A DNA stretch of 64,000 nucleotides, taken from positions 2,627,111 to 2,691,110 of the forward strand of contig NZ_BMXQ01000001.1 in NCBI RefSeq assembly GCF_014651835.1, written 5' to 3'. Origin of the DNA: Pigmentiphaga litoralis. Its GTDB lineage: Bacteria; Pseudomonadota; Gammaproteobacteria; Burkholderiales; Burkholderiaceae_B. The position numbers and the translations under genes are program-made. Below the pieces are notes generated by a model. The model worked only from the letters and a program-made list of their open reading frames with translations. It had not been told where the DNA came from and ran no database searches. Positions 54,021-63,935 of this stretch are shown in pieces; the stretch's first letter is position 1; the number at the start of each line of letters is the position of its first letter.

Positions 54021-56255
54021 TCAACGTGCCCGGGAAATGCGAACCTCGGCGCCGCGACGCTTTACTTCCAGGCCTTCGGACGGCAGGATCTTGAGCCCTT
54101 CCAGGCCCTTGGCGTAGCTCGATCCCTGCATCTGCATGACACGGATCTTGTTGCGCATGACCACCGGGTTGTGGACCGGCATGCCGAACAGCCAGACCTC
54201 ATCCAGAATCCGGGCGGAGTTGAATTCGCCGGTGTGATGCGCCGTCGGGCCCAGGCACAGCATGTGGCCTTCACGACCGAACACGGGCAGGCGGTCGGTA
54301 TCGCACTCGAAGGTCCAGGTCGTGCCGCCTTCGTAGCGCCAGCCGGTATTCAGGTCCCACCACGCATCGCCCTTGGGCAGATACACACGCATTGCCTTGC
54401 CAGGCTGCACGGCCGGCACGACCAGCAGCGCCGGGCCAAGCAGGTATTGCAGCTCGTGGTAGTGCGCTTCGGTGTCGTCCGGGAAGGCCAGCGCCATCGA
54501 CCGCTGCACCGGCAAGCCGGTGCGCGCCGCGTCTTCGATCGCGCCAAGCACGTAGGGGATCAGGCGATAGCGGAACTGCATCCAGGTCTGGGCCTGTTGC
54601 AGGACGTCGTCGCCAAAGGCCCAGGGCAACAGGCCCGGCGTGCCATGGAAGCGGAAGTGCGAGCTGAACACGCCCGCCGCCAGCCAGCGCAGGTACAGCT
54701 CGGGCGTCATGGTGTCGATCGGGTGTTCCTGCGAGCCGATGTCGTGCGCATGGGACGGCAAGCCGCTCATGCCCACGGTCAGGGCCGCGCGAATCGATTC
54801 GGCCAGGCCTTCCCAGGTGTTCGGCACGTCGGTCGAGGCTTGCAGCGGCACGCGCTGGCCGGTCGGGAAGACGTCATGGCTCCAGACCACGCCTTCGGCC
54901 GGCGTCTTGTTCCAGGACGCCGCCTCGAACAGACATCGTTTGGCCAGCATGGGGTACACGGTGCGCAGGCGCGCGCCGGTATCGCCGTTGCGGGCGGTGA
55001 CGTCGTCGGGAATGTCGATTTCGACATCGCACGCAATCGCGTCCACGCCTTCATCCAGGATGGCGCGGTGCTTGTCGCGCCAGAAGGTCCAGACATCCTT
55101 GTGCGTCAGGTCCAGCAGCCCGAATTCAAGGCCGTGGGTAGCCGGCACGCCGGCGAACACCTGTGCGTTGCCGTTGTCGTTGGTCAGCAGCCAGCCCTTG
55201 TCTTCCAGTTCGGCAAACATGGGGCTTTGCGTGGCGACACCCGGGAATCCGTGCGCGCACACGCGGGCGTCGACCGCCTTGAACGCAGCCAGTGCCTGGC
55301 GGGGGTCGGGAAAGCGGGAAGCATCCCATTCGAAGGCGAGCTTGGCCTTGATTTCCCAACCGGCCGGCGTATCGAGCGACACGGCGTCAAAGCCGATGCC
55401 CCGCGCGCGCATTTGCGCAGCGACCTCGGCCACGTCGGCAGGGCTTGCGCCCTTGGCCTGGTGCAGCCAGGTGCCCATGCTCCACAGCGTAGGCTGGCCG
55501 GCGCGGCCCGTGATCTGCGTGTACTGGTTGAGGATTTCAACCGGTTCGCCCACGAACAGGAACAGGTCCAGCTGACCGTCTTCGATTGCCAGGACGTAGT
55601 TGTCGGGGCTCAGCTCGTCGGTGCCCAGGTGATGCACGACACGTTCGACGGTGTTGACATAGACCCCCCAGCCGCGGGGACTCCAGCACAGCGGCAACGC
55701 GCGCGCGACAGGATCGTCGGTGACCACGGTCTCACAGCGGCGGTCGAGCGCGACGGTGCTTTCGCCCAAGCCGTACAGGGCTTCATGCGGGTCCAGCGTG
55801 AAGGCCAGGGCAAACGCGCCAGGACGATCGCCGTCGGCCGCCTGCATGCCCAGCGTGGTCAGCGCCGGATCGGGCGACGACACCAGCACCGGCACGTCTT
55901 TGCGATAGAGCGTGAAGCGCAGCGGCTGCGTCGCGATTTCGAGCGCGTGCTCGCCCTGCAGGATCTTGAATCCGGGGCGGCCATCGACCGTGACTTCTTC
56001 AAGCGTGCCTTCGCCGATGGCCTCGGCACGGGCCAGGAGGTCATGCAGCGCGGCCGCGCGCGTGGCCATGCCCGTACCCGGTTGACCCGTGGCCGCCGGC
56101 CCGCCGATGCACACGCGGAACACGCCCGGCGCATGCGCTTCGATCAGAAGCGCCTGCCCCCCATCGGTGGTAAACGAAAAGGCGACCGGGTTGGACGTTT
56201 GAAGAGAAAGGGATTCCAGACGCTGGTAGCGGGAGGAGTCGAATTGAAGTGGCAC
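54021..56255 (-). CDS. GH31-family glycoside hydrolase, YicI-like but divergent
   Basis: The protein is 744 aa from the GTG at 56255, which has GAGGG upstream; longer frames read non-homologous sequence. The GH31 core has the acid/base region ASTDVPNTWEGLAESIRAAL and the SHAHDIGS segment. In the nucleophile region VDAIACDVEIDIPDD aligns with the alpha-xylosidase pattern (FKTDFGERIPTD), keeping the nucleophile Asp but changing the Lys, Glu and Arg around it. The Arg normally seen before the acid/base segment is also absent. The sugar specificity is therefore unclear. No signal peptide is evident, so it is probably cytoplasmic. Confidence 0.88.
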   Translation of the reverse strand: MPLQFDSSRYQRLESLSLQTSNPVAFSFTTDGGQALLIEAHAPGVFRVCIGGPAATGQPGTGMATRAAALHDLLARAEAIGEGTLEEVTVDGRPGFKILQGEHALEIATQPLRFTLYRKDVPVLVSSPDPALTTLGMQAADGDRPGAFALAFTLDPHEALYGLGESTVALDRRCETVVTDDPVARALPLCWSPRGWGVYVNTVERVVHHLGTDELSPDNYVLAIEDGQLDLFLFVGEPVEILNQYTQITGRAGQPTLWSMGTWLHQAKGASPADVAEVAAQMRARGIGFDAVSLDTPAGWEIKAKLAFEWDASRFPDPRQALAAFKAVDARVCAHGFPGVATQSPMFAELEDKGWLLTNDNGNAQVFAGVPATHGLEFGLLDLTHKDVWTFWRDKHRAILDEGVDAIACDVEIDIPDDVTARNGDTGARLRTVYPMLAKRCLFEAASWNKTPAEGVVWSHDVFPTGQRVPLQASTDVPNTWEGLAESIRAALTVGMSGLPSHAHDIGSQEHPIDTMTPELYLRWLAAGVFSSHFRFHGTPGLLPWAFGDDVLQQAQTWMQFRYRLIPYVLGAIEDAARTGLPVQRSMALAFPDDTEAHYHELQYLLGPALLVVPAVQPGKAMRVYLPKGDAWWDLNTGWRYEGGTTWTFECDTDRLPVFGREGHMLCLGPTAHHTGEFNSARILDEVWLFGMPVHNPVVMRNKIRVMQMQGSSYAKGLEGLKILPSEGLEVKRRGAEVRISRAR

Positions 56256-56523
56256 AGGTTCCCTCGATCGCTTTCGGCAGCTTGGCTCACGAGCACCCGC
56301 GCGCAGTCCAATCGAGGCCCGGATCGATCCGGACAGGACGCACGCCGACATTCATTTTTGCCAAAACCTCTATTTTGACGGATTCGGAGTGTCAAATAAA
56401 CCTCTAGCGACACCCTGCGCCCCGCCCACGCGTCCCGCCATACTATGCGCCACGGCAAAAAACGCCGCAATCGCACCATTTGCGCGAGATCCAGCCGCTA
56501 TTTTCCCATGATTCAGAGGGATT

Positions 56524-58527
56524 TCAGCGCCAGCCGATCAAATGAAGCAAATCCCGCTCCAGCATGAGCGGTTCGCCGTCGAGCGCGGCAGCGATCACGT
56601 CCCCTGCCAAGGCCGACCAGGTCAGGCCGCGCGAGGCATAGCCCGTCGCCAGCCAGACGCCCGGTGCAGCAGGCCATTCGCCTACTACGGGCAGGCGTCC
56701 AGGCAGCACGGCACGCCATCCCGCCCACCCTCCCAGCCCGTCCAGGTCACGCGTGACGGGGCCAATCGAAGGCAGCAAATGGGTGGCCCGAACCAGGTTG
56801 GCGTCGGTGCCTTCCAGGGTGGCCCGGGCGGTCGTCACGTCATAGACATACGTACTGCCTGTTACACATTGGTCGGCCACCGGAGGCAGAACGTAGCCTT
56901 CACCGGCCACGATGCAGCGCGGTGGCGGGCCCCAACCGCCTTTTTCGGCCGGCAAGGTGGTGATTTGACCGGCAACCGCGAGCTGGTCGTAGAAGCGGGC
57001 GGGGGGTGGCGAGCCGGGCGTGTCCACGTGGGCCGGCGACGAATGGCGTAACAGAGCCGGGGCGCCAGTGCTGTTGGCGACGATAACGACTTCGGCCGTC
57101 GCGAGAATGGCGCCATGGCTGTCCAGCGCCTGCCAACAGCTGGCCGGGGCGGACGAGGCGGCGTCGCTGCTTAGCGCGTCCCAAGGACTGGCACCAGCGG
57201 CCAAGGCGTCATGGCTTGATCTGATGTCCATTCGACGCAAGCGATCGACGCGCCCGGTGACGCGGGTGATGCCAGGATGCGCGAGAAGTCGTTCGCACAA
57301 GGCCTGCGGCCGCACGCGCAGACCGTCGGGAAAGTACAGACCGCCCCGGGGCACGGGCGTACCAGCGATTGCCGAGGCCTCGTCCGCGTCGACCGCGCGG
57401 ACCCAGTCTGCCGGAAAGCCCAGGGCGTCCACCGTGGCCTGCAGGTCGGCTTCCTTGCCGGCGGACTTGGCCAGTTGCAGGGTGCCGGTGCGGGCGACGA
57501 TATCGCCGTCCATCCAGGGTGCCCAGCGGGCCAAGGCACGCAGGGCGCCGGCCCGCGTCAGCCGGGCGCGGGCGTTGTCGTCGCGGGCGACGAGCGGCGT
57601 CAGCGCGGCGGCCAGATGGCCGACATTGGGGACTTCGTCGACCGTCGCCCCGCCGCGCGCCTCCGCCTCCGGCGCCACCACCGTCACCCGCCATCCCCGC
57701 AAGGCCAGCGCATGCGCCACATTCGCGCCAGCAATCCCGGCGCCCACCACCACCGCATGCCGTTCTGTGAACACCGGCGGTGGCGTCGATGCATGCCGGG
57801 GGACATACCGCGGCGCATAGGTCGCCACCGTCATCACACGCTTGTAGCCAAAGCCGGGATGCTTGCGCACGTCAAACCCCGCCTCGGCCAACGCCCGGCG
57901 CACATCGCCGGCACTGGACCACGTGGCCGCGGTCGCGCCGGGCGCCGCCAGCCGCGCCAGGGCCTTCATCAACGGCGGCGACCACATCTCGGGATTGCGG
58001 GCGGGCGAAAACCCATCCAGGAAGAAAGCATCGACGTGGGCCGTCAGTTGCGGCACGACATCCAGCGCGTAACCGAAAGCCAGGGTCAGTGTCAGCGCCC
58101 CGCCTTCCAGGTCGATCCGGTGCAGCCCCGGCAGCAGCGGCGGCCATTGCGCGATCAGCGTCTCGGCCAGGTCACGCAGGTCGCCTTCCAACTTTCCGGC
58201 GAGCAAGGCCGTCATGTGCTCGCGCGAAAACGGGTGCGCCTCGACCGACACCACGTGCAGCCGCGCCGGACGGTCCGGATCGGCCCGCCAGGCCTGCCAC
58301 AGCGCCAGGAAGTTGAAGCCCAGGCCAAAGCCGGTTTCGCAGACGGTAAAACGCGCGCGGCCGCGCCAGCGTTCGGGCAGGCCGTTGCCTTGCAGGAAGA
58401 CGTAGTCGGCCTGGGCGATCGGGCCCTGCACGGCGTGATAGACGTCGCGGTACCGTTCGCTGAACGGTACGCCGGCGGACGCGAAGGCGGGCTTGGAGTG
58501 AGTGAGGGGGGTGTACACGGGCGCCAT
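56524..58527 (-). CDS. mnmC: bifunctional tRNA 5-methylaminomethyl-2-thiouridine biosynthesis protein
   Basis: The 667-aa enzyme finishes mnm5s2U at position 34 of tRNAs for Lys, Glu and Gln. The N-terminal methyltransferase (about 1-240) has FTVCETGFGLGFNFLALWQAW and FLDGFSPARNPEMWS. The C-terminal FAD oxidase starts at about 265 with VVGAGIAGANVAHALALRGW and ends with LATGYASRGLTWSALAG. The two-domain order is that of fused MnmC. It is divergent from the suhB-like gene. Confidence 0.96.
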   Translation of the reverse strand: MAPVYTPLTHSKPAFASAGVPFSERYRDVYHAVQGPIAQADYVFLQGNGLPERWRGRARFTVCETGFGLGFNFLALWQAWRADPDRPARLHVVSVEAHPFSREHMTALLAGKLEGDLRDLAETLIAQWPPLLPGLHRIDLEGGALTLTLAFGYALDVVPQLTAHVDAFFLDGFSPARNPEMWSPPLMKALARLAAPGATAATWSSAGDVRRALAEAGFDVRKHPGFGYKRVMTVATYAPRYVPRHASTPPPVFTERHAVVVGAGIAGANVAHALALRGWRVTVVAPEAEARGGATVDEVPNVGHLAAALTPLVARDDNARARLTRAGALRALARWAPWMDGDIVARTGTLQLAKSAGKEADLQATVDALGFPADWVRAVDADEASAIAGTPVPRGGLYFPDGLRVRPQALCERLLAHPGITRVTGRVDRLRRMDIRSSHDALAAGASPWDALSSDAASSAPASCWQALDSHGAILATAEVVIVANSTGAPALLRHSSPAHVDTPGSPPPARFYDQLAVAGQITTLPAEKGGWGPPPRCIVAGEGYVLPPVADQCVTGSTYVYDVTTARATLEGTDANLVRATHLLPSIGPVTRDLDGLGGWAGWRAVLPGRLPVVGEWPAAPGVWLATGYASRGLTWSALAGDVIAAALDGEPLMLERDLLHLIGWR

Positions 58528-58603
58528 GATACCGCCGCCACAGTCACAAAGCCTTCACACCCTGCCCCTTACGCCCTAGTCCGGCCGGACGTAAACTTGA
58601 ACC

Positions 58604-59470
58604 ATGAGCACACCTACCGCCCCCGCCAAGTCCCCTGCCCTGGATCTGTTTGCCGCGCTCGACGCCGCGGTCACCGCTGCCCATGCCGGCGCGGCGGTGC
58701 TCCAGGCCTACGCCCACAAGCGCGCCGAACTGGTGATCGACACCAAAGCACGCAACGACCTGGTGTCGCAGGCCGACCGCGAAGCCGAGGCCGCCATCAT
58801 CGACGTGTTGAAGGCGCGCACGCCCCAGTTCGGCATCGTTGCCGAAGAAACCGGCGGCACGCCGTCGGGCGTGGCCAGCTGGTATATCGATCCCTTGGAC
58901 GGCACGACCAACTTCATCCATTCGATCCCGCACTACGCAGTGTCGATCGCGCTGGTCGCCCAGCCGGGTTGCGCGGTGTGTCTCGGCACGCCCATGACCG
59001 AAAGCGGCCCGGTCGTCGCCGTGGTGTACGACCCGGTGCGTGAAGAGATGTTTACGGCCGTGCATGGCGTGGGCGCGTGGCTGAACAGCCACCGCATCCA
59101 CGTGTCGCGCACGGCGTCGTTCAATGACGCGGTGCTGGGCACCGGCTTTCCGTACAGCGACATGTCGTTCAGCGAGCACTACATGCCCATGCTGAACGAC
59201 GCCATCCACCAGACCCAGGGCGTGCGGCGCAACGGCGCGGCAGCACTCGACCTGGCGTGGGTGGCGTGTGGCCGTTTCGATGGATTCTGGGAATTGCGGC
59301 TCAAGCCGTGGGACGTGGCGGCCGGCACGCTGCTGGTGCGCGAAGCCGGCGGCCAGTGTTTCGACGCCATGGGCACGCATCCGTGGCCGATCGATGGGAA
59401 TGTGGTGTCCGGCAACGACACGGTGGCGCCGGCCTTGATGGCGATGATCCAGCCGCACTTGCCCCGCTAG
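58604..59470 (+). CDS. inositol-1-monophosphatase family protein (SuhB-like)
   Basis: The 288-aa Mg-dependent phosphatase has the metal motif IVAEETGG, WYIDPLDGTTNFIHSIPHYA and the C-terminal WDVAAGTLLVREAGGQ. The family covers inositol monophosphatase, SuhB and other sugar-phosphate phosphatases. The N-terminal 20 residues are a short extra Ala/Pro-rich stretch. It is divergent from mnmC. The substrate is not determined; SuhB-type members also act in rRNA antitermination. Confidence 0.93.
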   Translation: MSTPTAPAKSPALDLFAALDAAVTAAHAGAAVLQAYAHKRAELVIDTKARNDLVSQADREAEAAIIDVLKARTPQFGIVAEETGGTPSGVASWYIDPLDGTTNFIHSIPHYAVSIALVAQPGCAVCLGTPMTESGPVVAVVYDPVREEMFTAVHGVGAWLNSHRIHVSRTASFNDAVLGTGFPYSDMSFSEHYMPMLNDAIHQTQGVRRNGAAALDLAWVACGRFDGFWELRLKPWDVAAGTLLVREAGGQCFDAMGTHPWPIDGNVVSGNDTVAPALMAMIQPHLPR

Positions 59471-59491
59471 TCAGCAAGGCCGGTCATGACA

Positions 59492-59514
59492 AGGAGCCGG
59501 TCATGCCGGCTCCT
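59492..59514. terminator. hairpin between converging suhB-like and pldA genes
   Basis: AGGAGCCGG, loop TCATG, then CCGGCTCCT forms a perfect 9-bp stem between the stop codons of the two converging genes. No T-run follows on either strand. It may act as a shared transcript end. Confidence 0.5.
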
Positions 59515-59519
59515 GTCGA

Positions 59520-60884
59520 TTACCGCACGATCATCAGACCGATACGGAATTGCGAGCCGCCCGCGCGGTTGTAGTCCAGCAGCGTTTCGCCGTACCCATT
59601 GAAGTACTGCAGGTGCAGGAAGCCGTTCAGGTTGCCCAGGTACTCGCCACGCAGCGGGTAAGCCACGTCGAACTGCAGCGAGCCGCGGCCATCGCCACGC
59701 CGGATCACGCTCGACACCATCGGACCATCATCCATCGCCCAGCGGATCTGGTAATCGGTATGGCCACGGTAGTCGGTGATGTCGCGATTGCCTTCGCGTG
59801 TCAGGAAGGTGCGCACCTTCGGCGCGATGCTCAGCGTGCTGCCGTTTTCCAGACGATAGCGCAGGGCCGGGCGCGCGTACAGCGTGTTGACCGCGCGGGA
59901 CAACGTGCCTTCCTTGCCGTTCGATTCATGCTCGAAACCGCCGTCAAAGCCCATCGAGAAACGACGGTTTTCCGATTCCCAGATGCGGTCCGACAGCCAG
60001 AAGAAGCTGGGGCGGTAGCTGCTGTCGCGAAACGGCGCGGATTCTTCGCCCAGGTCCCAGATCGACGTTTGCGTGTAGCCAAAGTACAGGTTGTCCTTGA
60101 AGCCCGAGCTTTGGGCGCCCGTGGGCTGGAAAAAGCGGTATTTCAGGCTGATCTGGAACTTGGCGTTCAGGTCGCCGCGGCCGCCCAGGCTGAAATACAC
60201 CGGTTCGTTCGACGACAGCGCGCTGCGGAAGCGGTCAAGCGTCGAACTTTCGAAGCTGGAGTTGGCGACCGCGTCGGTCGGGGCAGGGCCCACCGTGGCG
60301 TTGCCGGCCGCGCCGCCGCTGGTTGCCGACACGCCGCTCAGCACGCCGGAATCGGGCACCACGGCCACGGTCTTGCCATCCAGTGCCTGCTTGTCGGCGT
60401 CAATGATCGGACCCACTGCCGGGGTCGATGCGATCGTTCCACGTTCAGCCGTGGTGGCGTCGAGCGCCAGCAAGACCGGTTCGCCTTCGATGTTGACGGC
60501 TTGCAGACCCTTGACCTGCTGCGGCACGGTCGCGGTCCAGGTGACGCGCGAAAAACGGCCCGCGGGCAATTCGATGGTCGCGACTTCACGCTCCAGACGC
60601 GCCCGGGACCGGACGACGCCGCCTTCGGGGTTGCGCCATTGCAGCACCAGTTCACGGGGCGCCACGTAGCTCAGGGTGCCGTTGCCCTCGTTGAACAGCA
60701 TGGCTTCGACCTTGACGGTTTCGCCAGGGCCGGCCTGCAGACGATCCAGGCGGAAGGTAACAGCCGCGTCTGCCGCCAACGGGGCGCCCAGCGCCAGAGC
60801 CGCCACTGCCACGGCCGCAGCCATCGGCACTGTGCGACCGCTCGCGGCAAGCCGCTTGTTCAACCTGAAAGCCCTGCGCACCAT
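59520..60884 (-). CDS. pldA: outer-membrane phospholipase A1
   Basis: The protein is 454 aa from the ATG at 60884, which has GAGGAC upstream. A signal peptide ends at APLAADA. The first part (about 45-180) is an extra beta-rich domain, absent in E. coli PldA and seen in longer family members. The C-terminal barrel has the catalytic motif FEHESNGKEGTLSRAVNTLY, where His and the Ser of HESNG are active. It hydrolyses phospholipids that appear in the outer leaflet. A hairpin lies between it and fadD upstream on the same strand. Confidence 0.92.
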   Translation of the reverse strand: MVRRAFRLNKRLAASGRTVPMAAAVAVAALALGAPLAADAAVTFRLDRLQAGPGETVKVEAMLFNEGNGTLSYVAPRELVLQWRNPEGGVVRSRARLEREVATIELPAGRFSRVTWTATVPQQVKGLQAVNIEGEPVLLALDATTAERGTIASTPAVGPIIDADKQALDGKTVAVVPDSGVLSGVSATSGGAAGNATVGPAPTDAVANSSFESSTLDRFRSALSSNEPVYFSLGGRGDLNAKFQISLKYRFFQPTGAQSSGFKDNLYFGYTQTSIWDLGEESAPFRDSSYRPSFFWLSDRIWESENRRFSMGFDGGFEHESNGKEGTLSRAVNTLYARPALRYRLENGSTLSIAPKVRTFLTREGNRDITDYRGHTDYQIRWAMDDGPMVSSVIRRGDGRGSLQFDVAYPLRGEYLGNLNGFLHLQYFNGYGETLLDYNRAGGSQFRIGLMIVR

Positions 60885-60923
60885 GATGTCCTCGATTCTG
60901 CTCAAACTGCTGCTCAAACAATA

Positions 60924-60944
60924 GGCGCTCCTCTTGGGAGCGCC
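60924..60944 (-). terminator. probable terminator of fadD
   Basis: GGCGCTCC, loop, then GGAGCGCC gives a perfect 8-bp stem that lies between fadD and pldA, followed on the minus strand by a TATTGTTTG T-rich stretch. It is a reasonable fadD terminator, moderately strong. Confidence 0.65.
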
Positions 60945-60989
60945 AGCTATTCTAGTGCCGAAAGAAAAACCTGCCCGCGCTTACTATTT

Positions 60990-62684
60990 TCAAGACGTTT
61001 TTTTGTCTGAATCACGCAATTCCCGGCGCAGGATTTTCCCGACGTTGGTTTTCGGCAGTTCGTTGCGGAATTCCACTTTGCGGGGCCGCTTGTAGCCGGT
61101 CAGCTGTTCCTTGCAGAAGGCCAGCAGGTCGGCTTCGGTCAGCGCCGGGTCCTTGCGGACCACGAATATCTTCACTACTTCGCCGGAATGCTCGTCCGAC
61201 ACGCCCACTGCGGCGCATTCGAGGACGCCCGGGTGCTGCATCACGACGGCTTCCACCTCGTTCGGATAGACGTTGAAGCCCGACACCAGAATCATGTCCT
61301 TCTTGCGGTCGACGATCCGCACATAGCCGCGTTCGTCCATGACGCCGATGTCACCGGTCTTGAAAAAGCCGTCAGGCGTCATGGCCTTGGCGGTCTCGTC
61401 GGGCATGTTCCAGTAGCCCGGCATGACCTGCGGGCCGCGCAGCGCGATTTCGCCCTGGCTGCCGATCGGCACGGGATGGCCGGCGTCGTCGAGCATCAAC
61501 ACCTCGGTGGACGGCATGGGCAGGCCGATCGTGCCGGTGTATTCGCGCACCGTGACCGGATTGCAGAAGGCCACCGGCGACGTTTCGGACAGGCCATACC
61601 CTTCGCAGATCGGCGTGCCGGTTGCCTTCAGCCAGCGTTCGGCCACTGCCCGCTGCACGGCCATGCCGCCGCCCACGCTGACCCGCAGCGCCGAAAAGTC
61701 GAGGCTGGCAAAGTCCGGGTGGTTGGCCAAGGCGTTGAACAGCGTGTTGACGGCCGGGAACAGCGTGAAAGGCTGCTTGCGCAGTTCCTTGATCAGGCCG
61801 GGAATGTCGCGCGGATTCGGGATCATCAGGCACAGGCCGCCGGCACGCATGCCCAGCAGGCCGCACGCCGTCAGCCCGAAGATGTGATAAAGCGGCAACG
61901 CGCACACGAACACCTGCTGCGACCCCTTGGTGCCCGGCGCGTTGCGGATCTCGTCATTGAGCAGCCAGGCGTCGCATTGCAGGACGTTGGCGACCACGTT
62001 CCGGTGCAGCAGCGTCGCGCCCTTGGCCACGCCGGTCGTACCCCCCGTGTACTGCAGGAAGGCGACGTCGTCGGGCGTGATGGTGACGGGCTTGAGACGC
62101 AGCCGCGCGCCTTCGGACAATGCGCGCTTGAACGACACATTGTTGTCGATCTGCCATGCCGGCACCAGCTTCTTGATGTGCCGGACGACCAGGTTGACGA
62201 TCAGTCCCTTGAACGGCCCGAGCAAGTCGCCCATGGACGCGACCACGACGTGCTTGACGTGCGTGCGTGCAAGCACCTTCTGCAGCGTGGACGCAAAGTT
62301 TTCCAGGATGACGATGGCTTCGGCGCCACTGTCTTTGAGCTGGTGTTCGAGTTCGGGGGCGGTATAGAGCGGGTTGACGTTGACGACCGTATAGCCGGCG
62401 CGCAGCACGGCGGCAATGGCCACCGGGTACTGCAGGACATTGGGCATCATCAGCGCGACCCGCGCGCCACGCGCCAGGCCCCGCGACTGCAACCAGGCGC
62501 CCAGTTGCCGCGACAGCCGATCCACCTGCGCGTAGGTGAGCACCTTGTCCATGCAGACGAAGGCCTTGCGCTCGGCGAACCTGGTGAAGGACTCCTCCAG
62601 CAGATGCGCCAGCGAGGCGTATCGGGTCGGGTCGATCTCGGCGGGGACGCCGGGGGGATATTGCGCGAGCCAGGGTTTATCCAT
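60990..62684 (-). CDS. fadD: long-chain-fatty-acid-CoA ligase
   Basis: The 564-aa AMP-forming ligase makes acyl-CoA from fatty acids, ATP and CoA for beta-oxidation or phospholipid use. It has YTGGTTGVAKGATLLH (ATP/AMP motif), the GYGLSETSP motif A5, FKTGDIGVMDERGYVRIVDRKKDMI and a C-terminal PKTNVGKILRRELRD with the catalytic Lys. Length and start (ATG at 62684) agree with FadD of proteobacteria. A pldA gene downstream would release fatty acids that this enzyme could activate. Confidence 0.95.
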   Translation of the reverse strand: MDKPWLAQYPPGVPAEIDPTRYASLAHLLEESFTRFAERKAFVCMDKVLTYAQVDRLSRQLGAWLQSRGLARGARVALMMPNVLQYPVAIAAVLRAGYTVVNVNPLYTAPELEHQLKDSGAEAIVILENFASTLQKVLARTHVKHVVVASMGDLLGPFKGLIVNLVVRHIKKLVPAWQIDNNVSFKRALSEGARLRLKPVTITPDDVAFLQYTGGTTGVAKGATLLHRNVVANVLQCDAWLLNDEIRNAPGTKGSQQVFVCALPLYHIFGLTACGLLGMRAGGLCLMIPNPRDIPGLIKELRKQPFTLFPAVNTLFNALANHPDFASLDFSALRVSVGGGMAVQRAVAERWLKATGTPICEGYGLSETSPVAFCNPVTVREYTGTIGLPMPSTEVLMLDDAGHPVPIGSQGEIALRGPQVMPGYWNMPDETAKAMTPDGFFKTGDIGVMDERGYVRIVDRKKDMILVSGFNVYPNEVEAVVMQHPGVLECAAVGVSDEHSGEVVKIFVVRKDPALTEADLLAFCKEQLTGYKRPRKVEFRNELPKTNVGKILRRELRDSDKKTS

Positions 62685-62801
62685 GAAGAGGACTCCTCCG
62701 CTTATCGTTGTTGTCGGACCATCGGCACTGCGACACCGCGTGGGCGCTGCTCATCGGATCGATGATAGCCCAGGGCGTTTCCCGGCACAGTGGGGGGCGA
62801 C

Positions 62802-63935
62802 CTACCCCCCCGCCGCCAGGGCCGTCAAGGCGCGCCGCCGCTCGGCCGCCGGCAGGTCGGCCAGCGCCCTGACCTCGGCAAAGAACGGCGCCAGGTTGCC
62901 TTGCTGGCACGATGCGCAGCGCGCGTACAGCGCCCGGAACGCCGGCACCCACTGGTGGTAGGTAGCCACCGATGCAAAACGCGCGTTGTTGATCTCGCCC
63001 GCGAACCAGCCGTCGTACCCCGCAAACCCCTGCCACGCATCCCGCTTGAGCGCGTCGTAACGCACGCGCAGGTCGGCCAGGATGGCGGCCTTGGCGGCCC
63101 GGCGCTCGGCGATCTGGGTGTCCGACAGGTCCACCGGATACGGCCTTGTCGGCGCCTTGGCCCGCCTGGCTTCAGGGCTGTCTTCACCGTAAGCCTTTTC
63201 CAGTTCGCGGCGGGTGTCCAGCAGCAAGGCAATGAACTGGCGCTTGCGCTCGGCAAACACCGTGTATTGATCACGGATCGGTGCGTTCTCCGGAAGCTGC
63301 AACCAGCGTTCGACGCCGATTTCTTCCACCGTGGTGGCAAACGACTCGTTGAACATGGTGTCGTTGCGCGCGTAGACCGTCTGGTGCGCCAGCTCGTGAA
63401 AGATCAGCCGGGCGACTTCCCCCGGCGGATAGCGGATGAAGGTATTGACGAGCGGATCGTCATACCAGCCCAGGGTCGAGTAGGCCGGTACCCCTCCCAC
63501 GGTCACTTCCCAGCCGTCGGCTTTCAGGTCCTGCGCCGTGGCGCGTGCATCGGTCTGGCTGTAGTAGCCGCGGTAGTCCAGGCAGCCGACCACGGGAAAG
63601 CAGGATGTTTTCATCCTTAGCGACAATTCTGGCGTGGCAAACACATTCCAGACGACGAAGGGCCGCTTGACGTCGGCGTAGCGGGTGTAGCTGTCGTTGT
63701 CGGGCAAGCCCAGCGACTGGCTGGCAAACCGGCGTGCCGATACGGCCTGTTCCAGCCGGCTGCGCAGGTCGGGCGGCGTGGCTGGATCCGCAAGCACCGC
63801 GTCCACCGGGCGGGCAGCCTGCAGCAGGCGGGAATGCCCGCCGACCGACTGGGCGTAATAGCCGACCTGGGCGCATCCGGCCAGTACGAGGGTGGCGGCG
63901 GCAGCGGTCAGCAGGCGGCGCACGCAAGCGGGCAT
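62802..63935 (-). CDS. lipoprotein zinc aminopeptidase (PF10023-like)
   Basis: The 377-aa protein has a short signal peptide with lipobox LAGC, so it is probably a lipoprotein. The zinc site is FHELAHQ (HExxH) near residue 190, followed by NESFATTVEEIGVERW, giving the third Glu ligand. Such proteins are annotated as putative aminopeptidases, with function not shown. The upstream edge of the window follows directly, so the full context is not visible. It lies 117 bp upstream of fadD on the same strand. Confidence 0.88.
   Translation of the reverse strand: MPACVRRLLTAAAATLVLAGCAQVGYYAQSVGGHSRLLQAARPVDAVLADPATPPDLRSRLEQAVSARRFASQSLGLPDNDSYTRYADVKRPFVVWNVFATPELSLRMKTSCFPVVGCLDYRGYYSQTDARATAQDLKADGWEVTVGGVPAYSTLGWYDDPLVNTFIRYPPGEVARLIFHELAHQTVYARNDTMFNESFATTVEEIGVERWLQLPENAPIRDQYTVFAERKRQFIALLLDTRRELEKAYGEDSPEARRAKAPTRPYPVDLSDTQIAERRAAKAAILADLRVRYDALKRDAWQGFAGYDGWFAGEINNARFASVATYHQWVPAFRALYARCASCQQGNLAPFFAEVRALADLPAAERRRALTALAAGG

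Noticed and set aside
53823-56378. 851-aa plus-strand frame opposite GH31
   Set aside because: It is antisense to a clear GH31 gene, has no domain, and its His/Arg/Gly-rich composition is the typical shadow of a high-GC gene.
57277-59043. 588-aa plus-strand frame opposite mnmC and into suhB
   Set aside because: It is antisense to mnmC and then out of frame in the suhB-like gene; no motif supports it.
59550-61010. 486-aa plus-strand frame opposite pldA
   Set aside because: It is antisense to a gene with signal peptide and catalytic motif; composition is shadow-like.
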